Source: CBDANW01 sp965197825 (GTDB lineage: Bacteria; Acidobacteriota; Vicinamibacteria; Marinacidobacterales; DATDRI01). Taken from it: DNA of 64,000 bases. The DNA lies in the NCBI GenBank assembly GCA_965197825.1, contig CBDANW010000002.1:2170001-2234000 (forward strand), given 5' to 3'. This document shows positions 41,883-50,582 of this stretch, in pieces. Numbering within the stretch: the stretch's first letter is position 1; every line of letters starts with the position of its first letter. The translations under genes were made by a program, and so were the position numbers. Under the pieces are notes generated by a model. The model was not told where the DNA came from, did no database searches, and saw only the letters and a list, made by a program, of their open reading frames with translations.

Positions 41883-43055
41883 ATGAAGGTAACAGAACGA
41901 CATGGCGTTTTGCTCGGAGTGATGCTTGGCCTCGGTTGGCTTTCCGCCTGCGGCGGCCCAGACGTCGGAGTGACCAACGAAGAGATCCTGATCGGAACCT
42001 GGGCCCCCGTGACCGGGCCGGCCAGTTCGCTGAACGCAATCGCACGTGGCATCGACGCCTATGTTCAGCACGTGAACGCTCAGGGCGGTGTTCACGAGCG
42101 GCAGATCCGGCTGATCGTGAAAGACGATGGCTACGATCCCGCGCGCACGCCGGAGCTCGTCCGACAACTGGTGGAAGAAGACGAGGTTTTTGGGCTGGTT
42201 GGGGGAATCGGTTCCGCGACCTGCCTGTCCGTCAAGGGTTACATTGCCAACGAGTTCATCCCGTGGGTGAATCCGGGCTCTGGCTTACGCCAATGGGTGG
42301 TCCCTACCAACGCGTACGTCTTCTCTATTTTCCCGTCTTATGTGACCGAGGCTCGCATCCTCGCCCATCATGCGGTCAATGAGCTCGAGGCCGAGAAGGT
42401 CGGTCTCTTTTACCAGAATGATGCTTTTGGCCGGGAGGGGCAGGAGGGCGTCAGCCTCGGGCTCGGTGACGTCGACAAGAGGCTAGAAGTAGCGGAGCCC
42501 TACACGTTCGGCAGTGCCGATTTCGCGGCATCCGCTCAAAAGTTCAAGGATGCCGAGCTCGATACGGTCATCCTTTGGTCTACACCCTCGGCAGCCGCGG
42601 GCTTGATTGCGGAGCTCGAGAAACTCGAGTTCCAGCCCAAGCTTCTCGCCACGCAGGTGCTAGCGGACCCCATCATGTTCGGGCTGGTCGGCGAGGCATG
42701 GGAAGGGACGGTGGTGGCGACTGGAGTGCCGGACCCTGATTCGGATGAGGCAGGCGTCCTTCGAGCTCGCGAAATCATGAGCCAGTACGCGCCCGACACA
42801 CCGCTCGGTGCCTATGCGCTGATGGGGTTGAGCTGGGCGGAGCTCCTAGTGGAAGGTTTGCGTGAAGCTGGCCCGGATCTGACCAGGATCCGCTTGATCT
42901 ATGCGCTCGAGAATCTCGAGAGCAGTGCGGACAACTTCCTGGGGCGGCCGATCCAGTTCAGCTCGGAAAGCCACCATGGCTTCAGCGCCGTGCGCTTGAT
43001 GAAGGCCGAGGGCGGCAAGTACGTCTACGTCGGCGACTGGATTGAAGAGGAATAG
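41883..43055 (+). CDS. ABC transporter substrate-binding lipoprotein (LivK-like), first
   Basis: A 390-residue periplasmic binding protein of the branched-chain amino acid type. A lipobox L-S-A-C-G ends the signal sequence. The mature part has the type I fold: G-T-W-A-P-V-T-G-P-A near the start, then Y-I-A-N-E-F-I-P-W-V-N-P-G-S and V-G-L-F-Y-Q-N-D-A-F-G-R. It faces the livFGMH genes convergently, ending 1 nt from the livF stop, so it probably serves the same permease but has its own promoter. The ligand is unknown; LivK-type proteins also bind amides, urea and aromatic acids. Confidence 0.88.
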   Translation: MKVTERHGVLLGVMLGLGWLSACGGPDVGVTNEEILIGTWAPVTGPASSLNAIARGIDAYVQHVNAQGGVHERQIRLIVKDDGYDPARTPELVRQLVEEDEVFGLVGGIGSATCLSVKGYIANEFIPWVNPGSGLRQWVVPTNAYVFSIFPSYVTEARILAHHAVNELEAEKVGLFYQNDAFGREGQEGVSLGLGDVDKRLEVAEPYTFGSADFAASAQKFKDAELDTVILWSTPSAAAGLIAELEKLEFQPKLLATQVLADPIMFGLVGEAWEGTVVATGVPDPDSDEAGVLRAREIMSQYAPDTPLGAYALMGLSWAELLVEGLREAGPDLTRIRLIYALENLESSADNFLGRPIQFSSESHHGFSAVRLMKAEGGKYVYVGDWIEEE

Positions 43056-43056
43056 T

Positions 43057-43758
43057 CTAGAGTCCCAAGTAAGCAGCACGGATCGACTCGTCGGAAGCTA
43101 GGTCTTTGCTCCTGCCCTCCTTGACGATCTTCCCCGTCTCCAAAACGTAGCCGCGGCGGGCTACCGCCAAGGCCTGGTGAAGGTTCTGCTCGACCAACAG
43201 GATGGTGACGCCATCCTGGCTGATTTTCCGTACCACGCCGAATACTTCCTGAACGATCACCGGGGCCAATCCCAGTGAAGGCTCATCGAGGAGAAGCAGG
43301 CGCGGTCGCGACATCAGGGCCCGCCCGATGGCAGCCATCTGCTGCTCTCCACCGGACAGCGTCCCCGCGAGCTGGCCCTGTCTCTCCGAGAGTTTGGGGA
43401 AGAGCCCAAGAACCCACTTCATGGTGTCGTGCCGATGGGTACGGGCACGCGCCGGGTAAGCACCCAGGGCGAGATTCTCACCGACCGTCATGCGAGGCCA
43501 GAGACGGCGACCCTCAGGGACGAGCGCCACACCTCGATCGACGATCTGGTGAGGCGGTCGGACGAGGTCATCCCCGCTTAGTCGTATGCGGCCTCCGGCG
43601 GGGCGGATGAGCCCGGCCAGGGTCTTGAGCAACGTCGTCTTCCCGGCACCATTGGCCCCGATGAGGCTGACAACCTCGCCTTCTTCGACGGCGATCGAAA
43701 CGTCCCACAGCACTTGGACGTCACCGTAAGACACCGAGAGCCCTTTCACGTCCAGCAT
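43057..43758 (-). CDS. livF: Branched-chain amino acid-type ABC transporter ATPase LivF
   Basis: A 233-residue ATPase. Walker A is G-A-N-G-A-G-K-T-T, the signature is L-S-G-G-E-Q-Q-M, and Walker B is L-L-L-L-D-E-P. The family C-terminus with G-Y-V-L-E-T-G-K-I is present. ATG 43758 begins at L-D-V-K-G-L-S-V-S-Y-G; an upstream in-frame start at 43782 would run into livG. It is last in the operon. Confidence 0.93.
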   Translation of the reverse strand: MLDVKGLSVSYGDVQVLWDVSIAVEEGEVVSLIGANGAGKTTLLKTLAGLIRPAGGRIRLSGDDLVRPPHQIVDRGVALVPEGRRLWPRMTVGENLALGAYPARARTHRHDTMKWVLGLFPKLSERQGQLAGTLSGGEQQMAAIGRALMSRPRLLLLDEPSLGLAPVIVQEVFGVVRKISQDGVTILLVEQNLHQALAVARRGYVLETGKIVKEGRSKDLASDESIRAAYLGL

Positions 43759-43762
43759 CGTT

Positions 43763-44497
43763 TCACCTTGCTCCCGGAGCATTGGTTCCCAGGTAGGCCT
43801 CGATCACGCGAGAGTCCTGGCTCACCTCATCCGGTGTTCCCTGCGCGATCTTCTCGCCGTGATCCAAGACCACAACGCGGTCGGAAAGCTTCATGACGGC
43901 TTGCATCACGTGCTCGGTGTAGATCAACGTCGTCCCCTCGTCTCGTATCTTCCCCAGCAGTGTGAGCGCCTCCGCCAACTCGGACGGGTTCAATCCCGCA
44001 GCCACTTCGTCCAGTAAGAGAAGATCCGGACGGGTTGCCAGGGCGCGTGCGATTTCCAATCGCTTGCGATCGGGTAGCGTCAGCACACGTGCCGGCGCGT
44101 CGGCCTTGACCAGTAGACCGGTTACCTCGAGAGCGCGCAGCGCATTCGATCGATTCTCGCTGTAAGCACCCCCTTGGCGACCGAACGAAGCTCCCACCAG
44201 CACGTTGTCGAAGACGCTCAGGGTCTCGAAGGGTCGAACGAGTTGACGTGCCGTTGCGAGTCCTCGTCGGCACACTTGGTGTGGTGCCAGTCCGTTGAGC
44301 CGTTCGCCCTTGAAAGTGATGAGGCCTCGGCTGGGAGGCAGTCCTCCGCTCAGCATGCTGAACAGAGTCGATTTCCCCGCGCCGTTCGGCCCGATGAGAC
44401 CGAGGATCTCTCCGCGCTCGACTTCGAGGTCGAGCGCGCTGACCGCCATGAGGCCACCGAAGCGGCGACTCAGCCCTCGGACTTCAAGAAGCACCAT
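43763..44497 (-). CDS. livG: Branched-chain amino acid-type ABC transporter ATPase LivG
   Basis: A 244-residue ATPase with Walker A G-P-N-G-A-G-K-S-T and Walker B L-L-L-L-D-E-V-A-A-G-L-N-P. The usual L-S-G-G-Q signature reads L-T-L-P-D-R-K-R-L-E-I-A-R-A, a substitution common in LivG. It lies between livM and livF and pairs with LivF to energise the permease. Confidence 0.92.
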   Translation of the reverse strand: MVLLEVRGLSRRFGGLMAVSALDLEVERGEILGLIGPNGAGKSTLFSMLSGGLPPSRGLITFKGERLNGLAPHQVCRRGLATARQLVRPFETLSVFDNVLVGASFGRQGGAYSENRSNALRALEVTGLLVKADAPARVLTLPDRKRLEIARALATRPDLLLLDEVAAGLNPSELAEALTLLGKIRDEGTTLIYTEHVMQAVMKLSDRVVVLDHGEKIAQGTPDEVSQDSRVIEAYLGTNAPGAR

Positions 44498-44506
44498 GGG
44501 GAGACC

Positions 44507-45433
44507 TCAAGCTTCCTTCGCTCGAGCACGGGCTCGGATCCGGTGAACGACCCCGGCGAAACCGCGTGGCTCGAAAAGAACGATGCCGATGAGGAGTAGT
44601 CCGAAGGTGCCGAGATGGAGGCTGGGCAGGTTGACCAAGACGAGCTGCTCCAGCAGCAGGAACAACACCGCCCCCAGCACCGGTCCGATCAAGGTGCCCA
44701 AACCGCCGATGAGGGTCATCAAGATCATGCTGATCGATAGATCGAAACCGAATACCTCTTCCGGTACGATGTAGAACATATACTGCGCATAGAAGCTTCC
44801 GCCCAGGCCCACCAGGAAGCTCGACACCGCCAAGGCGTAGAGTTGATAGCGCGACGTAGGGACGCCGAGCGATTCGGCCACCTCCCGGTCGTCACGGATG
44901 GCGCGGAGTCCGAGTCCGAAGCGTGAGTGCGCGATCCACCAGGGGACCGCGACGGCGATGGCCGCCAAGGCCAGGGCAAGATAGTAATGCGGCACCTTGC
45001 TGTAGGAGGCCGGCGTCGGCAGGGCGAGGCCGGAGGAGCCTCCCGTTGCTTCAAGATTGTTCATGAGTAGCCGCGTCGCCTCTCCCACACCGATGGTGGC
45101 GATGGCAAAGTAAGGTCCGGCCAGTCGCAGACACGGCCAGCCCCAGAGCCAACCGTAGGCCGCCGCCAACAAACCCGCCAGGGGCATGGTCAGAATCGGG
45201 TTCGCATCCCAGTGCAGCCAGAGGAGAGACGTAGTGTAAGCGCCGAGTCCAAAGAAGGCTGCGTGGCCGAACGAGGTCTGCCCAATGAACCCTCCGACGA
45301 GATTCCACGCGCTCGCCAGAGTGATGTAGAGCAGGCCGAGAATGGCCAGGTGCATAGTGTAGTCCCGCCCTTCGAGAGCGAGAGGTAGTCCAAGAAGGAC
45401 CGCGACTGCCGCAACAACGAATACTCGTCTCAC
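44507..45433 (-). CDS. livM: Branched-chain amino acid-type ABC permease LivM
   Basis: A 308-residue membrane protein with about nine hydrophobic segments and the family block S-A-W-N-L-V-G-G-F-I-G-Q-T-S-F-G-H-A-A-F-F-G-L-G-A-Y. The permease loop R-A-I-R-D-D-R-E-V-A-E-S-L-G-V is the ATPase contact. It overlaps livH by 4 nt. Confidence 0.93.
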   Translation of the reverse strand: MRRVFVVAAVAVLLGLPLALEGRDYTMHLAILGLLYITLASAWNLVGGFIGQTSFGHAAFFGLGAYTTSLLWLHWDANPILTMPLAGLLAAAYGWLWGWPCLRLAGPYFAIATIGVGEATRLLMNNLEATGGSSGLALPTPASYSKVPHYYLALALAAIAVAVPWWIAHSRFGLGLRAIRDDREVAESLGVPTSRYQLYALAVSSFLVGLGGSFYAQYMFYIVPEEVFGFDLSISMILMTLIGGLGTLIGPVLGAVLFLLLEQLVLVNLPSLHLGTFGLLLIGIVLFEPRGFAGVVHRIRARARAKEA

Positions 45434-46296
45434 CCGCGTTCCTTCGTGGTGGCCGGTGGTCGCACCACCAGTATCGTCACGAGTAGGACGAAGCTGACCA
45501 GATCCTGGAACGAAGCGGGTAGAGCCACGACCGACAAGGACTCGGCCAGGCCGAGGACGAACCCGCCGAGGAGGATTCCAACCGTGCTCTCGAGCCCGCC
45601 CAGCACGACGACGCAGAAGCTCTTGAGTAGAAAGCTACCGCCGAACTCCGGGTTGAACGAGTAGATGAGAGCCATGAGACTCCCCGCCATGCCCGCGAGC
45701 GCCGAGCCAAGCCCGAACGTCAAAGCGGAAACGCGGTCGACATCGATTCCTGCTAACGCCGCCGCTTCCCGGTCCTGCGAGACGGCTCGGATGGCTCTTC
45801 CCGGGTAGGTGTGACGCAGCAGAAGCTCGAGTAGGCCGAAACAGACCAGCGAGATGCCGAAAATGACAACGCGGGTCAGGCTCAGCGGAATCCCGAGCTG
45901 AATCCGGCTGAACGTATAGCTCGTGAGAATCGATTGGTCGTCGCCACCAAAGACCAGATAGAGCACATTTTTCACCACCAGCCACACGCCGAAAAGCAGG
46001 AGCAGAGAAGTGATGGCGGGGCCATGTTGGATCCTCCGCACCAGGACGATCTCCAAGACGACTCCGATGACGAACGTACCGGCGGCGGTGAGGAAAATGG
46101 ATAGTAGGGGATCGATCCGATAGTTCGTGAAGAGCCAGAGCGTGCCGTATGCGCCTAGCGTAAGCATGGCGCCGTGCGCCAGGTTCACGATCCTCATGAC
46201 TCCGTAGATGAGACCTAGGCCGTACGACATCAGCCCATAGAGCGCACCCAACAGCACGCCGGAGACGATGACGGTCGCGAGATCGGATGAGGTCAT
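45430..46296 (-). CDS. livH: Branched-chain amino acid-type ABC permease LivH
   Basis: A 288-residue permease with about eight hydrophobic segments. Family marks are L-G-L-I-Y-G-V-M-R-I-V-N-L-A-H-G-A and the coupling loop R-A-V-S-Q-D-R-E-A-A-A-L-A-G-I-D. The start at ATG 46296 avoids a 28-residue unconserved extension. It lies 28 nt after the second binding-protein gene. Confidence 0.92.
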   Translation of the reverse strand: MTSSDLATVIVSGVLLGALYGLMSYGLGLIYGVMRIVNLAHGAMLTLGAYGTLWLFTNYRIDPLLSIFLTAAGTFVIGVVLEIVLVRRIQHGPAITSLLLLFGVWLVVKNVLYLVFGGDDQSILTSYTFSRIQLGIPLSLTRVVIFGISLVCFGLLELLLRHTYPGRAIRAVSQDREAAALAGIDVDRVSALTFGLGSALAGMAGSLMALIYSFNPEFGGSFLLKSFCVVVLGGLESTVGILLGGFVLGLAESLSVVALPASFQDLVSFVLLVTILVVRPPATTKERG

Positions 46297-46324
46297 GGAC
46301 TTAGGCGAGAACCGTCGACGGTTC

Positions 46325-47563
46325 TCAGCGGTCGGTGGATGCTGGGCGCGGTACGACAGCCTCGCCGGTCGCGGCATCAAGGGGATAGATAATATCGACC
46401 CTACCGCCCGGTTTGTTTTGAACGATAAGGCAAGGGTTGTTGATTTGGAACCGATTCTCGGCCAAGAAACGGATACGTTGCCCGGGGATCAAACGATCCC
46501 GCAAATCAATCGACGCGAGCGACTCGCGGATCGCGTCTCGCTCGAGCGAACCGGCGTCTTCGACCGCCGCAATCAGAGTGCGGACGGTTTCGTAGGCGAG
46601 CGCTGGATAATACTCCGTCGGTTCCTGACCATAGGTTTCGGTGAACTTGCTGAGGAACGCCTTCGATTGCGGATACGGAAGCGCGGGCGACCACCATTGA
46701 GCCGACACGACGTAGTCCACATAATCGCCGAGTGCCTGTCGGGCACTGGCTTCCGGACCGCGGGCTCCGTAGCTCAATACCTTGTGTTGCAAGCCTTGCT
46801 CCACGTACGCTCGGTGTTGCAACACGTAATCCGGCTCGTGAGCGTCAGAAAGAAACACGTCCGCTCCAGCGACCTTGACCTTGATGAGGAGCGCCGTGTG
46901 GTCCTTGGCTAGATGTTCGAAGCCTTCATCGAGGGCGAGCTCGAACTGGTCTTGGTACTTGAGAAGCGAGCTCCGCACACCGGCGCGGTATTCCCTGCCG
47001 TGGTCGGTGTTCTGCCAAACGAGCGCGATCTTAGTTGGACGCGGCAAACGCCCCTGTTCTTGCTCGTAGGCTAGCCAGTCCACCGTCGTCTCGGCGAGCT
47101 TTTCCACCGGTGTCAGGAGTCCGAAGATCCAGCGGTTATCCGGCTTGAAGATGGGTTTGGACGCGCCTCCGGCGTTCAGGTACGGCACGCCGTATTTCTC
47201 CGGTACCACGACTTGGGCCTGAACCAGCGGAGTGCTGTATCCGGAAAGAAGAGCGTTCACTTCGTCCACCGTGATCAGCCGCTCGACCAAGCTCACGGTG
47301 GTGGCGGCATCACTCTTGTCGTCGTAGAGGACGAGCCGTACCGGAAGCCGTTCCCCCTGGTCCCGGATAAAGACGCCCCCGTCTTCGTTGGCTTCTTGTA
47401 CCGCGAGCTCGTATCCCTGCTTGAAGAAGCGGCCGGCCTTGGCGTGCTTGCCGCTCGATGGTATAGCCGCTCCCAGGATCAAGGCGGGACCGCTGGGAGC
47501 AGGCCCTGAACAAGATGTACAGCCGATAGCGACTCCTAGAAATAGACAAAGCAGCCGGCGCAT
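46325..47563 (-). CDS. ABC transporter substrate-binding lipoprotein (LivK-like), second
   Basis: A 412-residue binding protein with a lipobox (I-G-C-T-S-C-S-G) and the type I fold seen in G-A-A-I-P-S-S-G-K-H-A-K-A and L-V-L-Y-D-D-K-S-D-A. The gene heads the minus-strand operon, so it is the primary partner of LivHMGF. It differs clearly from the first binding protein at 41883. ATG 47563 places the signal peptide correctly. Confidence 0.88.
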   Translation of the reverse strand: MRRLLCLFLGVAIGCTSCSGPAPSGPALILGAAIPSSGKHAKAGRFFKQGYELAVQEANEDGGVFIRDQGERLPVRLVLYDDKSDAATTVSLVERLITVDEVNALLSGYSTPLVQAQVVVPEKYGVPYLNAGGASKPIFKPDNRWIFGLLTPVEKLAETTVDWLAYEQEQGRLPRPTKIALVWQNTDHGREYRAGVRSSLLKYQDQFELALDEGFEHLAKDHTALLIKVKVAGADVFLSDAHEPDYVLQHRAYVEQGLQHKVLSYGARGPEASARQALGDYVDYVVSAQWWSPALPYPQSKAFLSKFTETYGQEPTEYYPALAYETVRTLIAAVEDAGSLERDAIRESLASIDLRDRLIPGQRIRFLAENRFQINNPCLIVQNKPGGRVDIIYPLDAATGEAVVPRPASTDR

Positions 47564-47658
47564 GTCGGCCGATGCTATGGTCCCCTCCCATCCATTGTCA
47601 ACGGAGAGTGCTCGACCCGCCCTGGATCTATAATGGGTGGCCAAGACCCGGGGTTCGA

Positions 47659-47811
47659 ATGGAAGGAGTCGTTGTCGATATCCGCCACTTCACCGACCGC
47701 TATCGCGGCGCCTTCGCCCGAACCCTCGAAGTGTCTCATGCCGTCCCGGAAGACAAGTGGGATTGGCGGCCCGCAGAGGCGATGTGCAGCTTTCGAGAGC
47801 TAGCGGACTGT
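47659..47811 (+). pseudogene. DinB-like protein, N-terminal fragment
   Basis: ATG 47659 opens about 50 residues of a DinB-fold protein (R-Y-R-G-A-F-A-R-T-L-E-V ... P-E-D-K-W-D-W-R-P-A-E). The frame is lost after S-F-R-E-L-A where IS630-like sequence starts. The matching C-terminal part (E-F-F-H-R-K-V-A-S-P-F-G-E) reappears at 48284. DinB proteins are four-helix metal-dependent enzymes of thiol and toxin metabolism; this one is interrupted. Confidence 0.6.
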
Positions 47812-47844
47812 AACATTTAAGTGTTTAGTAGTAATATCTCTCTC

Positions 47845-48285
47845 ATGCGAGGGAGAGCCGTTGTGTTGACTCAAGCGGAACATAGGGAGCTTGGCAAACG
47901 AGTTTCGAGCCGTAGCGGTCGAGCGGATGACGCGCGGATCGCTCGGATGTTGCTCTTGCTGGCAGACGGTGCAAGCTATACGCAGGTGCAGCAGACGGTG
48001 GGCTGCACGGCGCCTTTTATCAGCAAGTGGAAACGCCGATTCTTGGAGGAGCGTCTGGCAGGTCTGTACGCGCGTCACGAGGGGCGTCCGATTCAAGTGC
48101 TCACGCCTCGGATGGAAGCACGGATTCTTTCGTGGACGCAGAAAAAACCGACCGACGGCTCGACTCACTGGAGCACGCGTCGACTTGCGAAGAAGCTGGG
48201 AATCCATCACATGATGGTGGCTCGCACTTGGAAAAAGCATGGTCTCCAGCCACACCGAATTGAGCATTACAAGGCCTCCAACGAT
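47845..48285 (+). pseudogene. IS630-family transposase remnant (N-terminal HTH part only)
   Basis: The open frame starts at ATG 47845 and holds the winged helix-turn-helix DNA-binding half of an IS630-type transposase: L-L-L-L-A-D-G-A-S-Y-T-Q-V-Q-Q-T-V-G, then F-I-S-K-W-K-R-R-F, then T-H-W-S-T-R-R-L-A-K-K-L-G-I, ending H-R-I-E-H-Y-K-A-S-N-D. The DDE catalytic half is absent; the sequence jumps straight into DinB coding sequence. It is a deletion derivative of an insertion that split the dinB-like gene. Confidence 0.8.
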
Positions 48286-48448
48286 CGAGTTCTTCCATCG
48301 CAAAGTAGCTTCACCATTTGGAGAGCCCATGAGCCGGGCCCAGCTCGCCATCGGTATGCTCGAGAAAGAATCGAACGAGCGGGGAAGTCTCTACGTCTAC
48401 CTCCGGCTGGTGGGCGTCGAGATCCCGGGTCTCGCCGAAGAGCGGTGA
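48284..48448 (+). pseudogene. DinB-like protein, C-terminal fragment
   Basis: About 54 residues (I-E-F-F-H-R-K-V-A-S-P-F-G-E-P-M-S-R-A ... G-V-E-I-P-G-L-A-E-E-R) continue the DinB-like protein broken at 47811. The two fragments are in different frames. A stop TGA ends the gene at 48446-48448. Confidence 0.5.
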
Positions 48449-48501
48449 CGGCGCGCCCTTCGTTTGAATCGACGTTAGACGCGTGTTAGCATCGGAACTT
48501 C

Positions 48502-48664
48502 AAGTGCCCCGTATCAGTAGGTCGTCACCTAATTCTCGGGCCCTTTTGCGCGCTGGCTTCGTTGCGCCTCCTCGCAATATCGAGGTATAACTTCGTCAGC
48601 ACGCCTCGCCAGCACACAAAATGGCCTCGAGCCTTAGGCAACGATCCACTGATACGAGGCACTA
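48502..48664. mobile_element. MITE-like element, family 1 copy B (163 bp)
   Basis: GTGCCCCGTATCAGT at 48504-48518 faces ACTGATACGAGGCAC at 48648-48662 with one mismatch; TA follows on the right, while the left TA has become AA. The interior matches copy A at 9762-9982 closely (TTTTGCGCGCTGGCTTCGTTG, CGCCTCGCCAGCA, AAAATGGCCTCGAGCCTTAG) but lacks about 60 central bases. It lies 54 bp behind the IS630 remnant and 15 bp before yebC. Confidence 0.85.
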
Positions 48665-48679
48665 GAAAACGGTGTAGTT

Positions 48680-49435
48680 ATGTCTGGACATTCCAAGTGG
48701 CACTCCATCAAGCACAAGAAGGGCCGGGCGGACGCAAAACGTGGGAAGGCCTTTACGCAGGTGATCAAGGAGATCACCGTTGCGGCACGTTTGGGAGGAG
48801 GGGATCCGGCATTCAATCCGCGCCTCCGTCTCGCGATGGACAAGGCCAAGTCGCTCAACATGCCGAAGGACAACATCGATCGAGCCGTCAAGAAGGGAAC
48901 CGGCGAGCTGGAAGGTTACAACCTCGAGGAAGTGATCTACGAAGGCTATGGACCGGGTGGCGTGGCGGTTCTGATCGAAGCAATGACCGACAACCGCAAC
49001 CGAACGGTTGCCGACCTTCGTCATATCTTCTCGAAGTATGGCGGGAACCTGAGCGAGGCCGGCTCGGTAGCCTGGATGTTCCAGAAGAAGGGCTATCTCG
49101 TCGTAGAGCACGACAAGATCGGAGAGGAAGAGCTCCTGGAGATCGCGTTGGAATCCGGCGCCGAGGACGTCAACGAAGACGGCAGCAACTGGGAGATCTT
49201 CACGCCGCTCGAAGCTTTCGAAGGCGTTCGAGAAGCCCTGGAAGCGAAAAAGATTCCTCTGGTGGTCGACCAGCTCAGTATGATTCCCCAGAGTAACGTG
49301 AAGCTAGAAGGGAAGAGCGCCGTACAGATGCTTCGGCTCATGGAAACGATCGAGGATCACGAGGACGCGCAAAGCGTCTGGGCCAACTTCGATATCGAGG
49401 AAAAGGAGATCGAGGCGGCCATGGCATCCAACTGA
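48680..49435 (+). CDS. yebC: YebC/PmpR-family protein
   Basis: A 251-residue protein of the TACO1/YebC family, implicated in translation of proline-rich stretches and formerly called a transcriptional regulator. It opens with the invariant M-S-G-H-S-K-W and continues K-G-R-A-D-A-K-R-G-K. Y-E-G-Y-G-P-G-G-V-A and G-S-V-A-W-M-F-Q-K-K-G are conserved. The MITE copy B ends just upstream, so its promoter may be inside or beyond that element. It heads the ruvC-ruvA block. Confidence 0.95.
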   Translation: MSGHSKWHSIKHKKGRADAKRGKAFTQVIKEITVAARLGGGDPAFNPRLRLAMDKAKSLNMPKDNIDRAVKKGTGELEGYNLEEVIYEGYGPGGVAVLIEAMTDNRNRTVADLRHIFSKYGGNLSEAGSVAWMFQKKGYLVVEHDKIGEEELLEIALESGAEDVNEDGSNWEIFTPLEAFEGVREALEAKKIPLVVDQLSMIPQSNVKLEGKSAVQMLRLMETIEDHEDAQSVWANFDIEEKEIEAAMASN

Positions 49436-49451
49436 GCACCCAACGGGGACT

Positions 49452-49946
49452 TTGAGAATTTTCGGAATCGATCCGGGCACCGAGGCCACCGGCTACGGGG
49501 CCATCGACTCGGACGGAAATTCTCACACGCTGGTCGAATACGGGGCCATCCGAAGCCCACGGCGTGCCTTCGCAGAAAGACTCCATTTCATTTACACCGA
49601 GCTCCTGAAGGTCATCGAGCGCTGCCGTCCCGAGCGCCTGGTTGTCGAGAACCTCTTCTACGCTACCAATGTCAAGAGCGCTCTGCGGCTCGGTCACGTG
49701 CGGGGGGTGACATTGCTCGCCGGCGTCTCACAAGGCTTGCCGGTGTTCGAGTACAGCCCTCTGGAGGTCAAGCAGGCGGTCGTCGGCTACGGTCGCGCGG
49801 ATAAGCAGCAAGTGCAAAGGATGGTCATGTTGCTGCTGGGACTCGAGGAGCTCCCTGAGCCTCATGACGCGGCGGACGCATTGGCCGTCGCTCTTTGCGA
49901 TGCTCATCGCCTTCGCTTCGCGGAGCGCGTCGCCGAGGGTCGTTGA
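49452..49946 (+). CDS. ruvC: Holliday junction resolvase RuvC
   Basis: A 164-residue RNase H-fold endonuclease. The catalytic acids are visible: the first Asp in F-G-I-D-P-G-T, a Glu in V-V-E-N-L-F-Y, and the last pair in P-H-D-A-A-D-A-L-A-V-A. It cuts Holliday junctions with RuvAB. TTG 49452 is the only sensible start, with GGGGA upstream. ruvA follows one base later. Confidence 0.94.
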   Translation: MRIFGIDPGTEATGYGAIDSDGNSHTLVEYGAIRSPRRAFAERLHFIYTELLKVIERCRPERLVVENLFYATNVKSALRLGHVRGVTLLAGVSQGLPVFEYSPLEVKQAVVGYGRADKQQVQRMVMLLLGLEELPEPHDAADALAVALCDAHRLRFAERVAEGR

Positions 49947-49947
49947 A

Positions 49948-50556
49948 ATGATCGGGCACCTGCGGGGGATGCTTCTCGACAAGAAACCCGGGCAAGTGAC
50001 ATTGGAGGTCGGTGGTGTCGGCTACAAAGTTCTCATCCCCTTGTCCACCTACTATGAGCTCGATGGAGAAGGTGCGACGGTGTCGTTTCGAATTCACACC
50101 CACGTGCGGGAGGATGCGCTCGCTCTCTTCGGTTTCTTGACCGAGATCGAAGAGATGCTCTTCCAACGACTGATTTCAGTGGCCGGCGTCGGGCCGTCCC
50201 TCGCTCTGAAGGTCCTTTCCGGACTGGAGCCATCCGACCTCGTCGACGCCATCCGCCACAGTGACCTCCGGAAGCTCGGTTCCATCCCAGGAGTGGGCAA
50301 GAAGACGGCGGAGAGGTTGGTCGTGGAGCTCAAGGAGAAGATGCCGGAGATGCCGGCCCGGGTTGGAGAGCCGGCATCCGGAAGCGAGGCTTCCTCTCCC
50401 GAGATCGCATTGCGCGACGATCTTGTTTCCGCGCTCGTCAATTTGGGTTATCAGCGAAGTCAAGTCGACGACGCAGTGCGAGACATGCCCAAGAACGACC
50501 CGAATCCATCCTTCGAGAAAGCGCTCAAAGGCGCGCTCCGTCGCCTATCGAGCTGA
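49948..50556 (+). CDS. ruvA: Holliday junction DNA helicase subunit RuvA
   Basis: A 202-residue junction-binding protein. The N-terminal OB domain opens M-I-G-H-L-R-G; two helix-hairpin-helix motifs are L-I-S-V-A-G-V-G-P-S-L-A-L-K and L-G-S-I-P-G-V-G-K-K-T-A-E-R-L; the C-terminal domain III (about 155-202) contacts RuvB. ATG 49948 is directly after the ruvC stop. Confidence 0.95.
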   Translation: MIGHLRGMLLDKKPGQVTLEVGGVGYKVLIPLSTYYELDGEGATVSFRIHTHVREDALALFGFLTEIEEMLFQRLISVAGVGPSLALKVLSGLEPSDLVDAIRHSDLRKLGSIPGVGKKTAERLVVELKEKMPEMPARVGEPASGSEASSPEIALRDDLVSALVNLGYQRSQVDDAVRDMPKNDPNPSFEKALKGALRRLSS

Positions 50557-50582
50557 CTTCTCATCCGACTCGTACCCGACTC

